A DNA stretch of 64,000 nucleotides from Tamarix chinensis (Eukaryota > Streptophyta > Magnoliopsida > Caryophyllales > Tamaricaceae), in contig CM060174.1 in NCBI GenBank assembly GCA_030549775.1, positions 100,580,132 through 100,644,131 on the forward strand, written 5' to 3'. The notes under the pieces were generated by a model. It was not told the origin of the DNA. It did not search any database and was given only the letters and a program-made list of their open reading frames with translations. Numbering within the stretch: position 1 is the first letter of the stretch; the number at the start of each line of letters is the position of its first letter. Position numbers and translations under genes: made by a program. This document shows positions 12,349-23,750 of this stretch, one piece after another.

Positions 12349-12720
12349 CCCCACTATTATAGCCGATGGATCAGTCACTTATAGGGCAGAACGCACCTAA
12401 CCACTATTATATGCCAGTGGATCGATCTCCAGGGCAAAATGCTCCTGGCCACTATTATTCGCCGGTGGACCGGTCTGGCCTCGACTCACATGGTGTTCCA
12501 CTATAAGTGATTAGTATTTTTCCATAACTTTATTCACATCCATGACTGATTTTATTGAGCTTGGGACCCCTACTATTATTGCCAGTGGATCGGAATATAT
12601 ATCAACATCATCTAGGGCAACACGCTCCTGGGCCACTATTGTATCCGGTGGATCGGTACTCATAATCACTTGCCAGGGCAACACGCTCCTGGGCCACTAT
12701 TGTAACCGGTGGATCGGTAC
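12349..12720. repeat. Six-copy CCACTATT..GGTGGATCGG motif array in LTR A
   Basis: Six units of the form CCACTATT, a short spacer, then GCCGGTGGATCGGTC or a variant, begin near 12351, 12402, 12450, 12570, 12636 and 12694. They form two groups of three separated by a spacer containing TTCCACTATAAGTGATTAGT. The CCAC and GTGG ends could pair as a short hairpin. Confidence 0.75.
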
Positions 12721-13820
12721 TCAATATCATAAGTCAATTGGGCCCGACTCATTAATCTTTCACTTTTATCATTAGTATTTTTCCTTTCTTTATTCAGCAC
12801 AACATTTCCATTTATTTGCCTCGGATGGGAGATCAAGAACCCGGGACACAAAGGTACACCGGTCGTACTGGTGCATACAAGCTACTCAATACCCTTCAAC
12901 CACTAACCCAAGGACACAAAGGTACCCTGGTCGTACCGGTGCATAAAACTACTCAGTACCCTACCGACAAGGACACCTAATCTATAAGTATGCATACCCC
13001 CTAACTAGGTCCGTAGAGCTAGAAAGAGTAAGATATAGGGCCTGGCTGGGGCACAAAGGCACACCAGCAAATACCAGAATAATCGTGGACTAAACCACGT
13101 CTTTAGGGTAGCGACCCCTAAAGAGTCACCATTCCCGATCTCGAGGTCTTTCACTTTAAGTATTAGTGTCTTAAGTAAAGTGATCACGAAAAGCATAGTA
13201 ATCAGATACTTATTCACTTTCAATCGTTCCGATATCATTAGCCGTTTCTTATTCAGGCGGTTATCCAAGATAACACAGAGAAATCATTAAGGCCATCACA
13301 ATCTTATATAATTCCGAATTAGGATTCGTTCTCATAATACTTACTAATTATCAAATATTCTTACCTTACTAATCGGAGTTATTTGTGTCATATTATGAAA
13401 TTCCACAATCACAACTACATGTTAGGTACAAATTACTCATTTACCCCTTACTTATATAATTGCTAAGTCATCCCCTCCTTACTTGACAAATTACCATACT
13501 ACCCTTAAGGTTGCATAATTATCAAATTACTCCTTGCTCGGTTTATGTTACTCAGTTATCTCCCACACTTTTTAAATCACCATTCACCCTTCATAATTGT
13601 TAACCTTAACATATTTCCCTTTTTGGTTGATTAGATTACCATATTGCCCTTTTCCTTTGTTATAATTACTAAATTGCCCTTGAGTTGGATAAATTACCAA
13701 ATTACCCTCCTTCATTATCATGATTACTATTTTGCCCCTTTGGTTGGTTAAATAATTACCAATTTACCCTTTAGTCGGTTAAATTACCAAATTGCCCCTT
13801 TAGTTGGATAAATTACCAAA

Positions 13821-14270
13821 TTGCCCTTCTCCTTTATCATAATTACCATCTTACCCCTCTCAATTATTATAATTACCATTTTACCCTTTTTAATTATTAC
13901 AAATCCCAAATTACCCTTCTTCATAAGTACAATTATTAATTTACCCTTCTTCATAATTATAATTACCAATTTACCCTTCTTCATAATTATAATTACCAAT
14001 TTACCCTTCTCCATATTTATAATTATTAATTTACCCTTCTCCATATTTATAATTATTAATTTACCCTTCTCCATATTTATAATTATTAATTTACCCTTCT
14101 TCATAATTATAATTACCAATTTGCACTTCTCCATAATTATAATTACCAATTTAGACTCCTCCATAATTATAATTACCAATTTACCCCTCTCTATTATTAT
14201 AATTACTATATTGCCCTTCTCCATTATTAAAATTACCATAATGCCCTTTTATTGATTAATTTACCAAATT
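13821..14270. repeat. 30-bp minisatellite in LTR A
   Basis: About 15 tandem units of 30 bp are seen, typified by TTACCCTTCTCCATATTTAT followed by AATTATTAAT. Three consecutive units between about 14011 and 14100 are identical or nearly so. More degenerate relatives (AAAATTACCATATTACCCC) extend the tract from about 13440 to 14900. Because 30 is a multiple of 3 and the unit lacks stops in one frame on each strand, long open frames appear on both strands; these are artefacts. Confidence 0.9.
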
Positions 14271-15547
14271 ACCCTTCCCAATTATCATAATTATCCAATT
14301 ACCCTTTTATAATCATAATCTAATTACCAATTTATCCTTCATGCTATCATTATTACCAAGTTACCCCTTACTCCCAAGTGTGCCATAAATACCCTTTTAA
14401 TTTACAAAATTACCATTCTACCACTTACTTCCAAATTACCACAATATCCTTTTAGTTACAAAATTACCACAATACCCTTTTACTTATAAAATTACCATAT
14501 TACCCCTTTAACTTTACAAATTACTATTTTACCCCTTTTACATCCAAAATTACCATTTTTATCTTTACTTACAAAATTACCATTTTGTCCTTCTTTTCCA
14601 AAATTACCATATTACCCCTTTACTCCCAAAATTACCATAATACCCCTTACTTATAAAATTACCATTTCGCCATTCACTTATAAAATTACCATATTACCAT
14701 TTACTTATAAAATTACTATTTTACCCTTCTACCTCCAAAATTACCATAATGCCCCTTTACTTGAAAAATCACCATCTTTTCCTTTACTCATAAAATTACC
14801 ATAATACCCATAACTTCCATAATTACCACAATACCCCTTTTTACTTGTAAAATTACCATATTGCCCTTTTGCCTTCAAAATTAACACTTTACCCCCTTTA
14901 TTACCCCACTTTTATTAAATTAACATTTCCACATGGAATAATAATACTAATACTCTATTAACAATATCCAACTCCACCAACTATTATATTTTAATATAAT
15001 ACATATTAGCACCCACACATATTAGGCCATAATCTAATGCAAGGAATATTACAAAAATGCCCCTAGGGCTCACAATAATATTACTCATGCATAAATGGTC
15101 ACAATAACATAAATAACATGGATAATTGATTAACATTTTCATTAATAATCAAATTATTCCCTTAGGCAACATTTCCACACATATCACATAAAAGAGCATA
15201 CTTTCCTTTTTATTAAAGAATACAAGCAAACATATAATTTATATTAACAACCATATATTAACCATAATAACATATTGAAATTCCTAATGTGTAAACATAC
15301 GTTTATCATGCATTTAAGTAGGATTTAACGATTACCTTAATTTCCCGCAAAATTCGAATCTTATCGGTATCCCGGTTAAAGATTCAAGCTTTGATTAGAA
15401 AAATCAATACCTAAAAATAATATCAATATTTATTAGAAATAAGAAAATCAAGATATAAGACTTTATAAATTTTGCTTAAGGAAATAATTAACTTAAATAT
15501 TATCATACCTTAAATTTTTCCTTAAAAATGGCCAATAAATGCAGGAA

Positions 15548-15571
15548 CTCATGCTGCATATGCAGCATGAG
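15548..15571. repeat. Perfect 24-bp palindrome
   Basis: The 12-base half CTCATGCTGCAT is followed at once by its exact reverse complement ATGCAGCATGAG, with no spacer. It is followed by CTGCATGCA. It lies in LTR A at the change from the pyrimidine-rich part to the purine-rich part. Confidence 0.95.
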
Positions 15572-15589
15572 CTGCATGCAAAAATAAAA

Positions 15590-16850
15590 GGAGGAAAGGC
15601 TGGAAGAGGGGGTGAAGGAAGGTAAAATAGCTATTTTCGGGTTGGGGTCTTTAGACTAGAAAAGAAGATAGATGGGGGAGGTTTCAAGGCAAAGGAATGG
15701 TGCAGGAATGAAGAGGGGGTGTAGATGGTTGTCGGGGATAGGTTCACGGTGGCCAAGGGCGGCGGATGCTGCAGCGGCGAGGTGGCGAAGTTGGTTGCCG
15801 AGGTGGGTCAAGGTGGACGGCTGAGAAGGAAGGAAAAGAGGAGGGAAAAATGAAGGGGTTCAGGGACTTGTTTCGGCCAAACAACAGATGGGGATCATAG
15901 AGGAGGTTGCAGGGAGTTGAATGGTGGGTTGGGTGGTGGTAGAGGCGGCCGGAAGGCGGCGATCGGCGGCGTTACAGGAGGAATGCCGAGAAGGGGGGAA
16001 AATGGGGAGAAAATAAGTGGGGAGGAGGAAGGGTTGCGGGATGGCTAGAGAGGGATGTTGTGGCGGTGCAAGGCTGAGGTGGAGGGTGGCAGGGAGCGGT
16101 GCAGGGGGTTGGTGAGGCGACAGAAGCGGCGGTGGGCGGTGGCGATGCAAAAACAGGGGTGGAAGTAGGAGAGGAAGAAAGTGAGAGAGGAGAGGAGGTC
16201 GGGGGTAAGGGGCTCGAAAATATGGGCAGAAAGAGGGTGGAGAGGAGAAGAAAAAGAAGAGGCAAGGTAGGGGGAATAGGTGGCAATCGGTGGCAGTGTT
16301 TAGGGTGGCAGGGAGGTGGTAGGGTGGCAGGGAGAGGGGTGATGACGGGGGGTAAAGGGAGCCATGCGGGACGGGGTGCATGGCTACCCAGTTCCAATTT
16401 GGTGAAGAAATATAGGGGAGAGAGAGAGAGGGAGGGAGAGTGTGTTGCAGATGGTGGCAGTGGTTACAGGGGCGGTGACCGGCGTGCCCGAGGTGGCAGC
16501 ACTGACCGAAGAAGACAGATCGAGGAGCAGCTGGGTCGAGACATGGAGGTCGAAGAAGAGAGAAAAAAACAAACAGGGCGGGGAGCAGCAGGCCGGTCGG
16601 GTAAGGGAAGAAAAAAGACTAGGTCGGCCGGTCCAAGGGAGAAAGGAAGGAGGAGAGGAGGAGGCTGGGCTGATTGTGCGTGTGGGGGGAGAATGGGCCG
16701 CTTGCCCAGGCGCAAGGAGGGGAGCAAGCCTGGCACCCCGAGCCAGGGAAAGGAAAAAAAGAAAAAGGAAGGAAGGAGGAAAAGGAGAAAAGGAGAAGGA
16801 AAAGAAAAGGAAAGAGAGGGAAAAGGGAAAATAGGAGACAATAATTTAAT
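15590..16850. repeat. Purine-rich (G+A) segment of LTR A
   Basis: The + strand is dominated by G and A (GGAGG, GAAGAAG, GGTGGC) and ends in an AAAGGAAGG-type tract at about 16750-16830. Equivalent segments occur near the ends of B (about 25500-26750), C (about 29700-30410) and D (about 56350-57450). Long overlapping open frames on both strands reflect the skewed composition; I do not regard them as genes. Confidence 0.7.
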
Positions 16851-17164
16851 TTAATTTAGAAAACAATGAGATATAATATTTTTGATAAGTTATTTAATTT
16901 AAAATTTTAATTCAATATAAATTAATATATTGGTTCAAAAGGCTAATTTTAGTAAAATATTAATTTGAAAAATTATTTAAATAAAAATAATGTGATAAAA
17001 TAACAAAAAATTTATATTTAATTTATTAAATACTCCTATCCAAATTTATATACTCAAAATCTATTAAAATAATTAAACTAAATAATTTTAAAAGATAATT
17101 TATTTCAAATAAAAGTTATTTATTAAATTATTAGTTTTCTAAAATTTTGGGGGATTACAAATAC

Positions 17165-17546
17165 TTTCATCTTTGAATTTATCTATTTTTTGAGGTCATT
17201 AATATCTTCAAAAAGTTTTAAATTAAAAATATTTTAGTAACTTCTTTAATATTTTCTTTCCAAAATTGATTTTCTTCCATTTTTTCCCTTTTGGTTTACC
17301 GAATACCATTTTTAAAATTATTTAAATTAATCGCAGTCTCTTAGAATTTGATTTAAATATTTTTCTAGATATTTTTAAATATTTTTTGAGGTCATAATAT
17401 GTATTTTCATAAATAATGTGAATACTCACGCTCGTTGATATTTTCTTTCAAAAGTTTTTCCAAAATCCTTTAAATAGCATTTATATTAATTTGACACATT
17501 TAGATCTTTATGAATTTTTTTTTGAGTGAAATTTGGGAGTATTACA
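17165..17546 (+). repeat. 5' LTR, second part
   Basis: This is the right portion of the 5' LTR of the 11235-19687 element, homologous to about 19311-19687. It ends GGGAGTATTACA immediately before the candidate primer site. Confidence 0.75.
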
Positions 17547-18945
17547 AGTTGGTATTGAAAATCGGATTTTATGTTTTTGAAATTTGAATTTCAAAGATCT
17601 AAAATTTGTTTTATATGTTTGATTTGGGTTTTGATAAAAGATCAAGTGAACTTTAAAACCCGTATTAGTTTGTGAGGAAAGTGTAATTGGGTAGTGTAAA
17701 TGGTCTTGTGATATATTATTGTTATATGTTTTCCTTATATGATCATTTATTGTGTTACATTCTTAACTTGTGTTAACCTTTTGTTGAATGCATTGTGAGT
17801 GCTATGGTTAATAGTTAGTCTGCTTTTAAGGGGGCAGTTACCCCATTAGGTTAACCCTATTCTTGTAGGTTTGTGGATTATTAATCTTTAGGTATACCTC
17901 GTTGGTTGGAGTATAGGGTATAATGTAATAGAGATTATAATCTATTTTAGTTTATTAGTTTCACTCTTTTGGAATTGGGAGAAAATTAGAATTGTGATGA
18001 CGATGATGATGAGGTTTAAATAGAGGTATCATTTTCATAGGCGGTATGTAGGGTGTCTCATTTACCCTAGTGTCCTTGATGAGGAAGTATGATTTTCTTT
18101 TAATGTTTATATTTTAATTTCCCTTGATTAGCATTGAACCTTATGTTGCTTGATATTGTACATTGTGTTAGTAGTTTCAATCCTGATGTATAAAGATGCT
18201 TATTTGTAAAATACACATGTTTCCTTATCTACTTGCTTCTGAATGGTAATGTGTTAGGTTTTTTCATATCGGCGGATAGTCTAAATGGTGAACCCTAAAT
18301 TCTATAGTTGACATAGCAGTGTCATTTGGGTATTGAGGATTCTAGAGCATCACATTTGTAGTGTAGGTTACGAAGCTCATTAGTGAAGTAGTTTGGTTTA
18401 AGACATCCTTAGTGACCTAGATGTATGTGGATGGTATGTATAGGGATCTTTTGTGAGTCATTGGGCCAAATATTAGCCTTGTTTTGATGTATGAAATTAT
18501 AGATATAACTCACTGTATAAAGTGTTACATATGTATTATATGATTGTTGTGTTGTTGGAGTTATATAGTTTGTAGAACCTTTGTTTCCTTTCTTCTCTTT
18601 GAACTTTAAGTTATAAGTTTTCCTTGTTCTCATATCCGGGTTTTATTTTAAATAATATTACTCACGTAAATTGTTTTGACTTTAAGTATGTTTTTATTTC
18701 TCATTCGAACCTCACTGTATCTATTTTGCCAAACATTATTTTTCTTTCGTTCTATTTTACTTCACTTGTCTTGTTTTGATTAAATCTTACATCGTTTAAT
18801 TTGGTAAAACCTCATTTCTTTCTCGTCAAATAACTCTTAACATATTTATTATGATCAAACTTTTTTATTAAATTGTATTGTTGAGTTTCTATTGTTTCGG
18901 TTTCGTAAACTCCAGGAAATAAATTCCTTTTTAAGGAGATAGTGG
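17547..18945 (+). other. Non-coding internal region of small LTR element
   Basis: These 1.4 kb separate the two LTRs. No gag, protease, RT, RNase H or integrase motif is visible in any frame, and open frames are short. The last 15 bases (18931-18945, TTAAGGAGATAGTGG) are a plausible degraded polypurine tract. Confidence 0.65.
17550..17565 (+). other. Candidate degenerate primer binding site
   Basis: TTGGTATTGAAAATCGG lies a few bases after the LTR end. It resembles the plant initiator-tRNA-Met primer site TGGTATCAGAGC with several mismatches. Its position supports the LTR boundary; function is unlikely. Confidence 0.5.
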
Positions 18946-19687
18946 TGTAATACCTTATATTTTTTAAACTTAATTTTCTCAAGCTAATGATTTTATTAGA
19001 GTAATTTGATCAAAATGTTTAATTATATTAATTCCGAATTATTTTATGGTTTTATCAACGGTTTTGAATTCATATTAGAATTTAGTTAATCGCTGTCGTT
19101 GCGGATCATTATAAATAAACTCGTTCACAGCTATAATTTTATTATATTCATATGATTTCGATTTGTGTTTAAAAATATATATTTCCGTTGTTTCATGTGC
19201 TTTGACTTTATTTTGGAGTTATATTTTATTAACAAAATAAATTATTTAAAGAATAAAATCTCTATTAAAATAGTAAAATTATTTTAATGATTTTTATTCA
19301 TAGCAAATATTTCTGTCTTTTAATTTATCTATTTTTTTCACATCGTTAAGATATTCGGAAAAAAATTTAAATTAAAAAGATTTTCATAACCTATTTATAA
19401 TTTTCTTTCTTAAATTAATTTTCTTCCGTTTTTTTTTTGTCTTTTGGTTTATGGAAGGCCTATTTTCAAAAATTATTTAAATTAATCTTAGTCTCTTAAA
19501 ATTTAATTTAAATATTTTTCTAGATAATTTTAAATATTTTTTATATCATATAATGTATTTTCGTAAATAATGTGAATCCTCGTGGTCGTTGATATTCTCT
19601 TTCGAAATCTTTTAAATAGCTATATATTAATTTTATACCTTCGAATCTCTACGAAATCTTTTAGAAGTGAAATTTAGAGACACTACG
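18946..19687 (+). repeat. 3' LTR of small LTR element
   Basis: It starts TGTAATACC and ends near CACTACG. It is colinear with the split 5' LTR over its whole length. Confidence 0.75.
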
Positions 19688-20859
19688 ATTCTTATTAACA
19701 AAAATCAATTTTGTAATAATAATTCAAAATAATATAAGCCATGCTTTAAACAGTCGTGTTTTCGCACCAAGTGTCCTCTTAATATAAGCCAAACGTGATT
19801 ATGAGGTTAATAATATGCTGAAATCCCCTTAATGTGTGCCGGCAATAGAAATAACCAATAAACAAATACTAATGTAACTACATTCCTGATATAAGGAGAC
19901 GTTGTAGGAGGTAATATGAATAATTGTCTGATAGAAATATATTTTTAGTATCTTATCCAACACTATTTAAATAATAATAATAATAATACATGAATAAATA
20001 AATAAAAGTAATTATTAAAAACTTTTACCACAATAATAAGGCAAAATATTATTATATGCAGACGCGTTGTTGATTTCTCAATACACAAACTGTGATATTA
20101 ATCAGTTTTTGCTAATGCTAATTGACCATAAAGGAAGACCGAAATAAAGGAGAAAGAGATGCGAATTAACAGAGATAGAGAGAGAGAGAAAGAGAGAGAG
20201 AGAGAAATATTATAAAAGCCTAATAAAAAATTAATAATAAGAAGAAGAAGAAAAAGAAAAAGAAGGGCAATTGCAATGGGCAGTACAAACCTTTAATAAA
20301 AGGGTTAATTAATTTATGACTAAAGGAAGAGAGGCACAGAGAATGAAGGGAAAAAAAAGATAAATTATTTTAGGGAAAAGGTAGCAAATTTAATAATAAT
20401 GATAATAATAATAATGATAATTCTTGTTATTAAATAAATAGTATAAATTTAATTCTAAATTTTAGTACTTTAGATTTTTATTCTAACTTGGATCCCTTGA
20501 GTAAGCTGTTAAGTTTAAGAAACATTAACGGAGCACGGAAAAGCATTTCCTTTTTCCATTTTGATTAAAGTTGATTATCGTGATGAGTAAGTAGCCTGTT
20601 GTTTTGCATTCAAAATGTTGGGGCACTTTATTTTATGAAATTCTAATATACATTTACAAAAGGAGAGTCTACCTGGCAACCGAAAGTAGAAATAATAAAG
20701 TTGAGTTCGTAATATATAAATCATGTATTAAAATTAGTTTTTTTATGACGAATATGTATTTTAAAAATTACATAATTATTTTAAATAACTATTTTTTGTT
20801 ATTAAATTAAATCGAGGTTATAATGGTACAGGCCCGGAAAGTACAGAAGTGGGGCGGGT
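19688..20859. other. AT-rich intergenic sequence with microsatellites
   Basis: No gene is recognised. It contains a (GA)n run at 20171-20205, an AAGAAG-rich run at about 20240-20266 and TAA-type runs at about 19970-19990 and 20395-20420. Confidence 0.5.
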
Positions 20860-21300
20860 TATTTTAGGAAAATCAGAAAACTTAGAAAGTGAGCCCGAGC
20901 TGAAGAGCTGAGCAGCCTAGGGGCTCTACAATTGGAAATCTCGAAACGTCTCTTTAATAGTAATATACTCCCGGTCCCGGTTGCTTTCTTGTCAGCAACG
21001 CACCTGAAAACAAGTACTAGGCCTACTGGGCCCCGGTCCCGGACACCGACTTTCTGACGGACTCATTTCATTGATTGATTCTCTAATCTAGGCCGACGCT
21101 CCACTGGGTCCCACCTCCCTAGATATTTGTACACCTTGCTGTTTCTCATTGGTTACATCGCCGCGCCTGTGGATCATACAGCGTGTCGCTACTCCCGCCG
21201 GTCTTTACCGCCACGCCTTTCGGCCGACCTAACCAATCATGAAGGGATTTGCGCTTCTTCCTCACGCTAGTTTTGAGAACGGGAATTGTTATATACGACT
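20860..21300. other. GC-richer island without an identified gene
   Basis: Base composition rises sharply here (CCCGGTCCCGG, GGGCCCCGGTCCCGG, CGCCGCGCC, CCGCCACGCC). Two CCAAT-type sequences occur near 21153 (ATTGG) and 21231 (CCAAT). No long open frame is present. It may be a promoter or first-exon fragment of a host gene, possibly captured by the adjacent MULE, but I cannot name the gene. Confidence 0.35.
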
Positions 21301-21439
21301 AATACGAGTCCGTCCAAAAGGCCGAGTTTACCTCCTTTTAAATTGAACTTTTAAAAAAAAATTAACTAATTTATTTCTTTAATTTGGTATGTTAAAGAAA
21401 TCAAAAATGACATATAATATAGTTTTAGGTATTTAGAGG

Positions 21440-22365
21440 TCAAAAAAATGTAGGATTTGGATATATTAAGAGAGGTGGTGCTTATAAAAGACAACATTTA
21501 GTAAATCCTAAAAAGTATTTGATCTATCGGGACCAAAAGATATGGTCGTGAATTCAAAATTCCGAAAAGGGAAAATGCTTGTTGTGGTTGGAGACTAGTA
21601 GTAGAATGTGGAATGCATAATTATATATTAGGTAAGTATTTATAAGAAAATTCGTTTGCTTGTCGATTATCTCCAGAAGAACGCATGCTGGTGCACGAGC
21701 TAACCCAAATAAATGTAAAACTAAGGGAGATTATCGATAAATTGAAATGGGGTGATGGGGATAATACTGCATCACTTCATACTATGAAAAAACTTGAAAG
21801 TATAGTAGCAGAGGAACGTTTCTTAGGAAGTTAGAGAAAGATTGTACAAGTGACTACAATTGAGATATATGAGAACGAGCTTCTAGTTATGGGTGACAAA
21901 TAGGGCAGATTTCCACATCTTTTACAATATATGTACAATATACGAGACCTAATTGAATCCATATAAAGAGGGATTTGTTTTAGTGTGGGTTTACAAAATT
22001 ATTCACTATGGCGCTCATACGACCAATATATATAATTTTTTTTATTGTAAATATTCAATGTCATTTAACTTATTAATAAATAATAATTAATCATTACTTA
22101 TATTTTGAAATTCTAATTGTAGGGTGGAAAGTGAACATGACAAGTTAAAATATATATATCATCATCATCATCATCATCATAGATGAGTTTTGACAAATTA
22201 TACTCGAAGATTAACACAATGATAAGACTCCAAATTAATAAGGTAAAAAAAGATCTAGAGTAATAATGGGCTATCATTTCAAATTACTCTACCGATAACA
22301 AATTGTTCAAGGATCTCACATTTTTTGTATGTCATAGAGCGCTGGAATTGATTTAAGAGGAGGAC
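21440..22365 (+). pseudogene. FAR1/MULE-type transposase relic, copy 1
   Basis: Readable blocks in order are an N-terminal FAR1-like piece (RGGAYKRQHL), then GWRLVVECGMHNY, SFACRLSPEERMLVHELTQI and NVKLREIIDKLKWG. After a junction come AEERFLG and VTTIEIYENELLVMG. An apparent retained intron (about 22030-22125) is followed by RVESEHDKLK and the C-terminal block SFDKLYSKINTMIRLQINKV. The central catalytic part present in copy 2 is deleted, and stops occur throughout. It ends where the telomere-like repeats begin. The parts match the MULE/FAR1 transposases (MULE domain, SWIM finger family). It is non-functional. Confidence 0.75.
22158..22180. repeat. (ATC)n microsatellite
   Basis: Seven to eight ATC units lie within the transposase relic just after the RVESEHDKLK block. 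Confidence 0.95.
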
Positions 22366-22380
22366 AAAAGTTCTTAAACA

Positions 22381-22713
22381 ATTAAAAACCCTAAACCCCC
22401 AAAACCATCTAACTGTTAACCCTAACCCCAAACTTTTAAGCCATACACCCTAAAACTCAAACCCTTAACCATAAACCCTAAACCCCAACCCCCCTTAACA
22501 CTTAACCCTAATACCCAAACCCTTAACCATAAACCTCAAACCATTGACCCTTAACCTTAAACCCCAAAGCCTTAACCCAAAACCCACAACCCCCGAAACC
22601 CTCTAACCCTTAAACCTAACCCCCAACCCTTAAGCCATAAACCCCAAACCCTTCACCATAAACCCTAAACCCCCTTAACACTTAACCCTAATACCCAAAC
22701 CCTTAACCATAAA
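22381..22713. repeat. Telomere-like degenerate CCCTAAA array, left part
   Basis: Variants of AAACCCTAAACCCC and CCCTTAACCATAAACC recur about every 7-14 bases over 330 bp. The plant telomere unit is CCCTAAA. This is an interstitial, diverged array, cut by solo LTR B at the ATAAA target site and continued at 27063. Confidence 0.85.
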
Positions 22714-23411
22714 TATAACACCCCAAAATTTACTATTTTTTTAAAACAAAAACCTCTAAATTTAAAAACCATAAATTCTGGGGATGTTACCGCCACACTT
22801 AGTACTAGACCAATTCACTCCTACCATCCCAGTACCAAGTGCTAAGGCTGAGAAAATATTTCCATCAACTCATATCAATTCATAAATCAAGGTTCGCAAA
22901 TACAATAATCAGAGTACGCATGAATTATTACACAACCGAAATACGAGAGAAAGTTTCTGGAATTCATAACATAGTTAAAGCGTAATAAGGATAATAATAG
23001 CATTTGAAGGGAAAACCAGCCACGCCACTCCAAAGATTAATCTAGCCCATAATCAACACTCACCCATGCATAATGCCCCATAAACATCAATATCATCAAA
23101 GAAGGCATCTCCTACCTGCAACACGTCAGATGGACCTTCTTCTCGTGGAAATGAGCAACACCCATGAAAAGGGTGATCAGTATGCTATGTACCGAGTAAG
23201 GTAACAGATGCACTAAGGCCGACATACAAGGTCACATCAATCATGTAGTATAATTAAAAGACCATAAGGCCCAACACAATAACATAAAGACATATGAACA
23301 TTCAGGTGAAAATATAAAGGTCGAATTATAAACCAAATTAATTACTTAATTAATCTCTTATCGGAATTCTTTTCACACCATGCTCTTTATCAAGTCCACA
23401 CGGGTACGGAA

Positions 23412-23750
23412 CCCCACTATATTAGCCGGTGGATCGGTCTCCAGGACACTCCGGCGCCTGGCCACTATTTTAGCCGGTGGATCGGTCACTAGGGTAACAT
23501 ACCCTACCACTATTTTATGCCCCATGGATTGGTCTGGCTCTTTCTCGCACAGTGTTCCACTGTAAATATTAGTGTCCTTTACGATTTAGCACAACTGTAG
23601 GGTTTAGTTTATTGAGCTCGGGATCCCCCACTATTATAAGTGGTGAATCAGTCGCCTAGGTTAACATAGCCTACCACTATTATAGGCCGGTGGATCGATC
23701 TCTAGGATACCGCAGTACTTGGCCACTATTATACCGGTGGATCGGTCTGG
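23412..23750. repeat. Six-copy CCACTATT..GGTGGATCGG motif array in LTR B
   Basis: Units begin near 23412, 23461, 23507, 23626, 23674 and 23722, again as two groups of three. They are separated by a spacer with GTTCCACTGTAAATATTAGT. The third unit (CCCATGGATTGG) and fourth unit (GTGGTGAATCAG) are the most diverged. Confidence 0.75.

Larger units (their letters stand above)
11654..17159. mobile_element. Long solo LTR, copy A (5.5 kb)
   Basis: It starts TATAACACCCCCAAAATTTA and ends with the inverted counterpart TGTAATCCCCCAAAATTTTA. It is flanked by the exact 5-bp duplication AATAC at 11649-11653 and 17160-17164. Near the start is the family block ACCGCCACACTTAGTACCAG and a shared CCAGTACCAAGTGCTAAGGC. 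No primer site, gag or pol is present, so it is best read as one very long LTR left after recombination. Copies B (22714), C (27727) and D (53064) share the ends and internal order. It carries the six-copy CCACTATT motif, a 30-bp minisatellite and a purine-rich 3' third. Its insertion split the 5' LTR of another retrotransposon. Confidence 0.8.
11235..19687 (+). mobile_element. Small non-coding LTR retrotransposon split by solo LTR A
   Basis: The sequence at 11235-11653 plus 17165-17546 aligns end to end with 18946-19687. Shared blocks include TTCTCAAGCTAATGATTTTA near the start and GTAAATAATGTGAAT..TCG near the end. These are two LTRs of about 740-800 bp starting TGTAAT (TATAAT in the 5' copy). 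Between them lie only about 1.4 kb (17547-18945), with no gag or pol frame. A degenerate initiator-tRNA-Met-like primer site follows the 5' LTR and a purine stretch precedes the 3' LTR. This fits a TRIM/LARD-like non-autonomous element. I could not confirm its own 5-bp target duplication. Confidence 0.75.

Noticed and set aside
12349..12720. Regularly spaced repeats that could suggest a CRISPR array
   Set aside because: The host is a plant. The spacers are themselves similar, and the array lies inside a repeated LTR with copies elsewhere.
13784..14255. Two long open frames on opposite strands (about 151 and 144 codons)
   Set aside because: Both are translations of the 30-bp minisatellite with a 10-residue period. 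They have no domain, start context or splice signals.
15860..16854. Several long overlapping open frames on both strands
   Set aside because: They lie in the purine-rich part of LTR A. Translations are low-complexity (P/L/S-rich or G/R/K-rich) and overlap on both strands, which is expected from composition alone.
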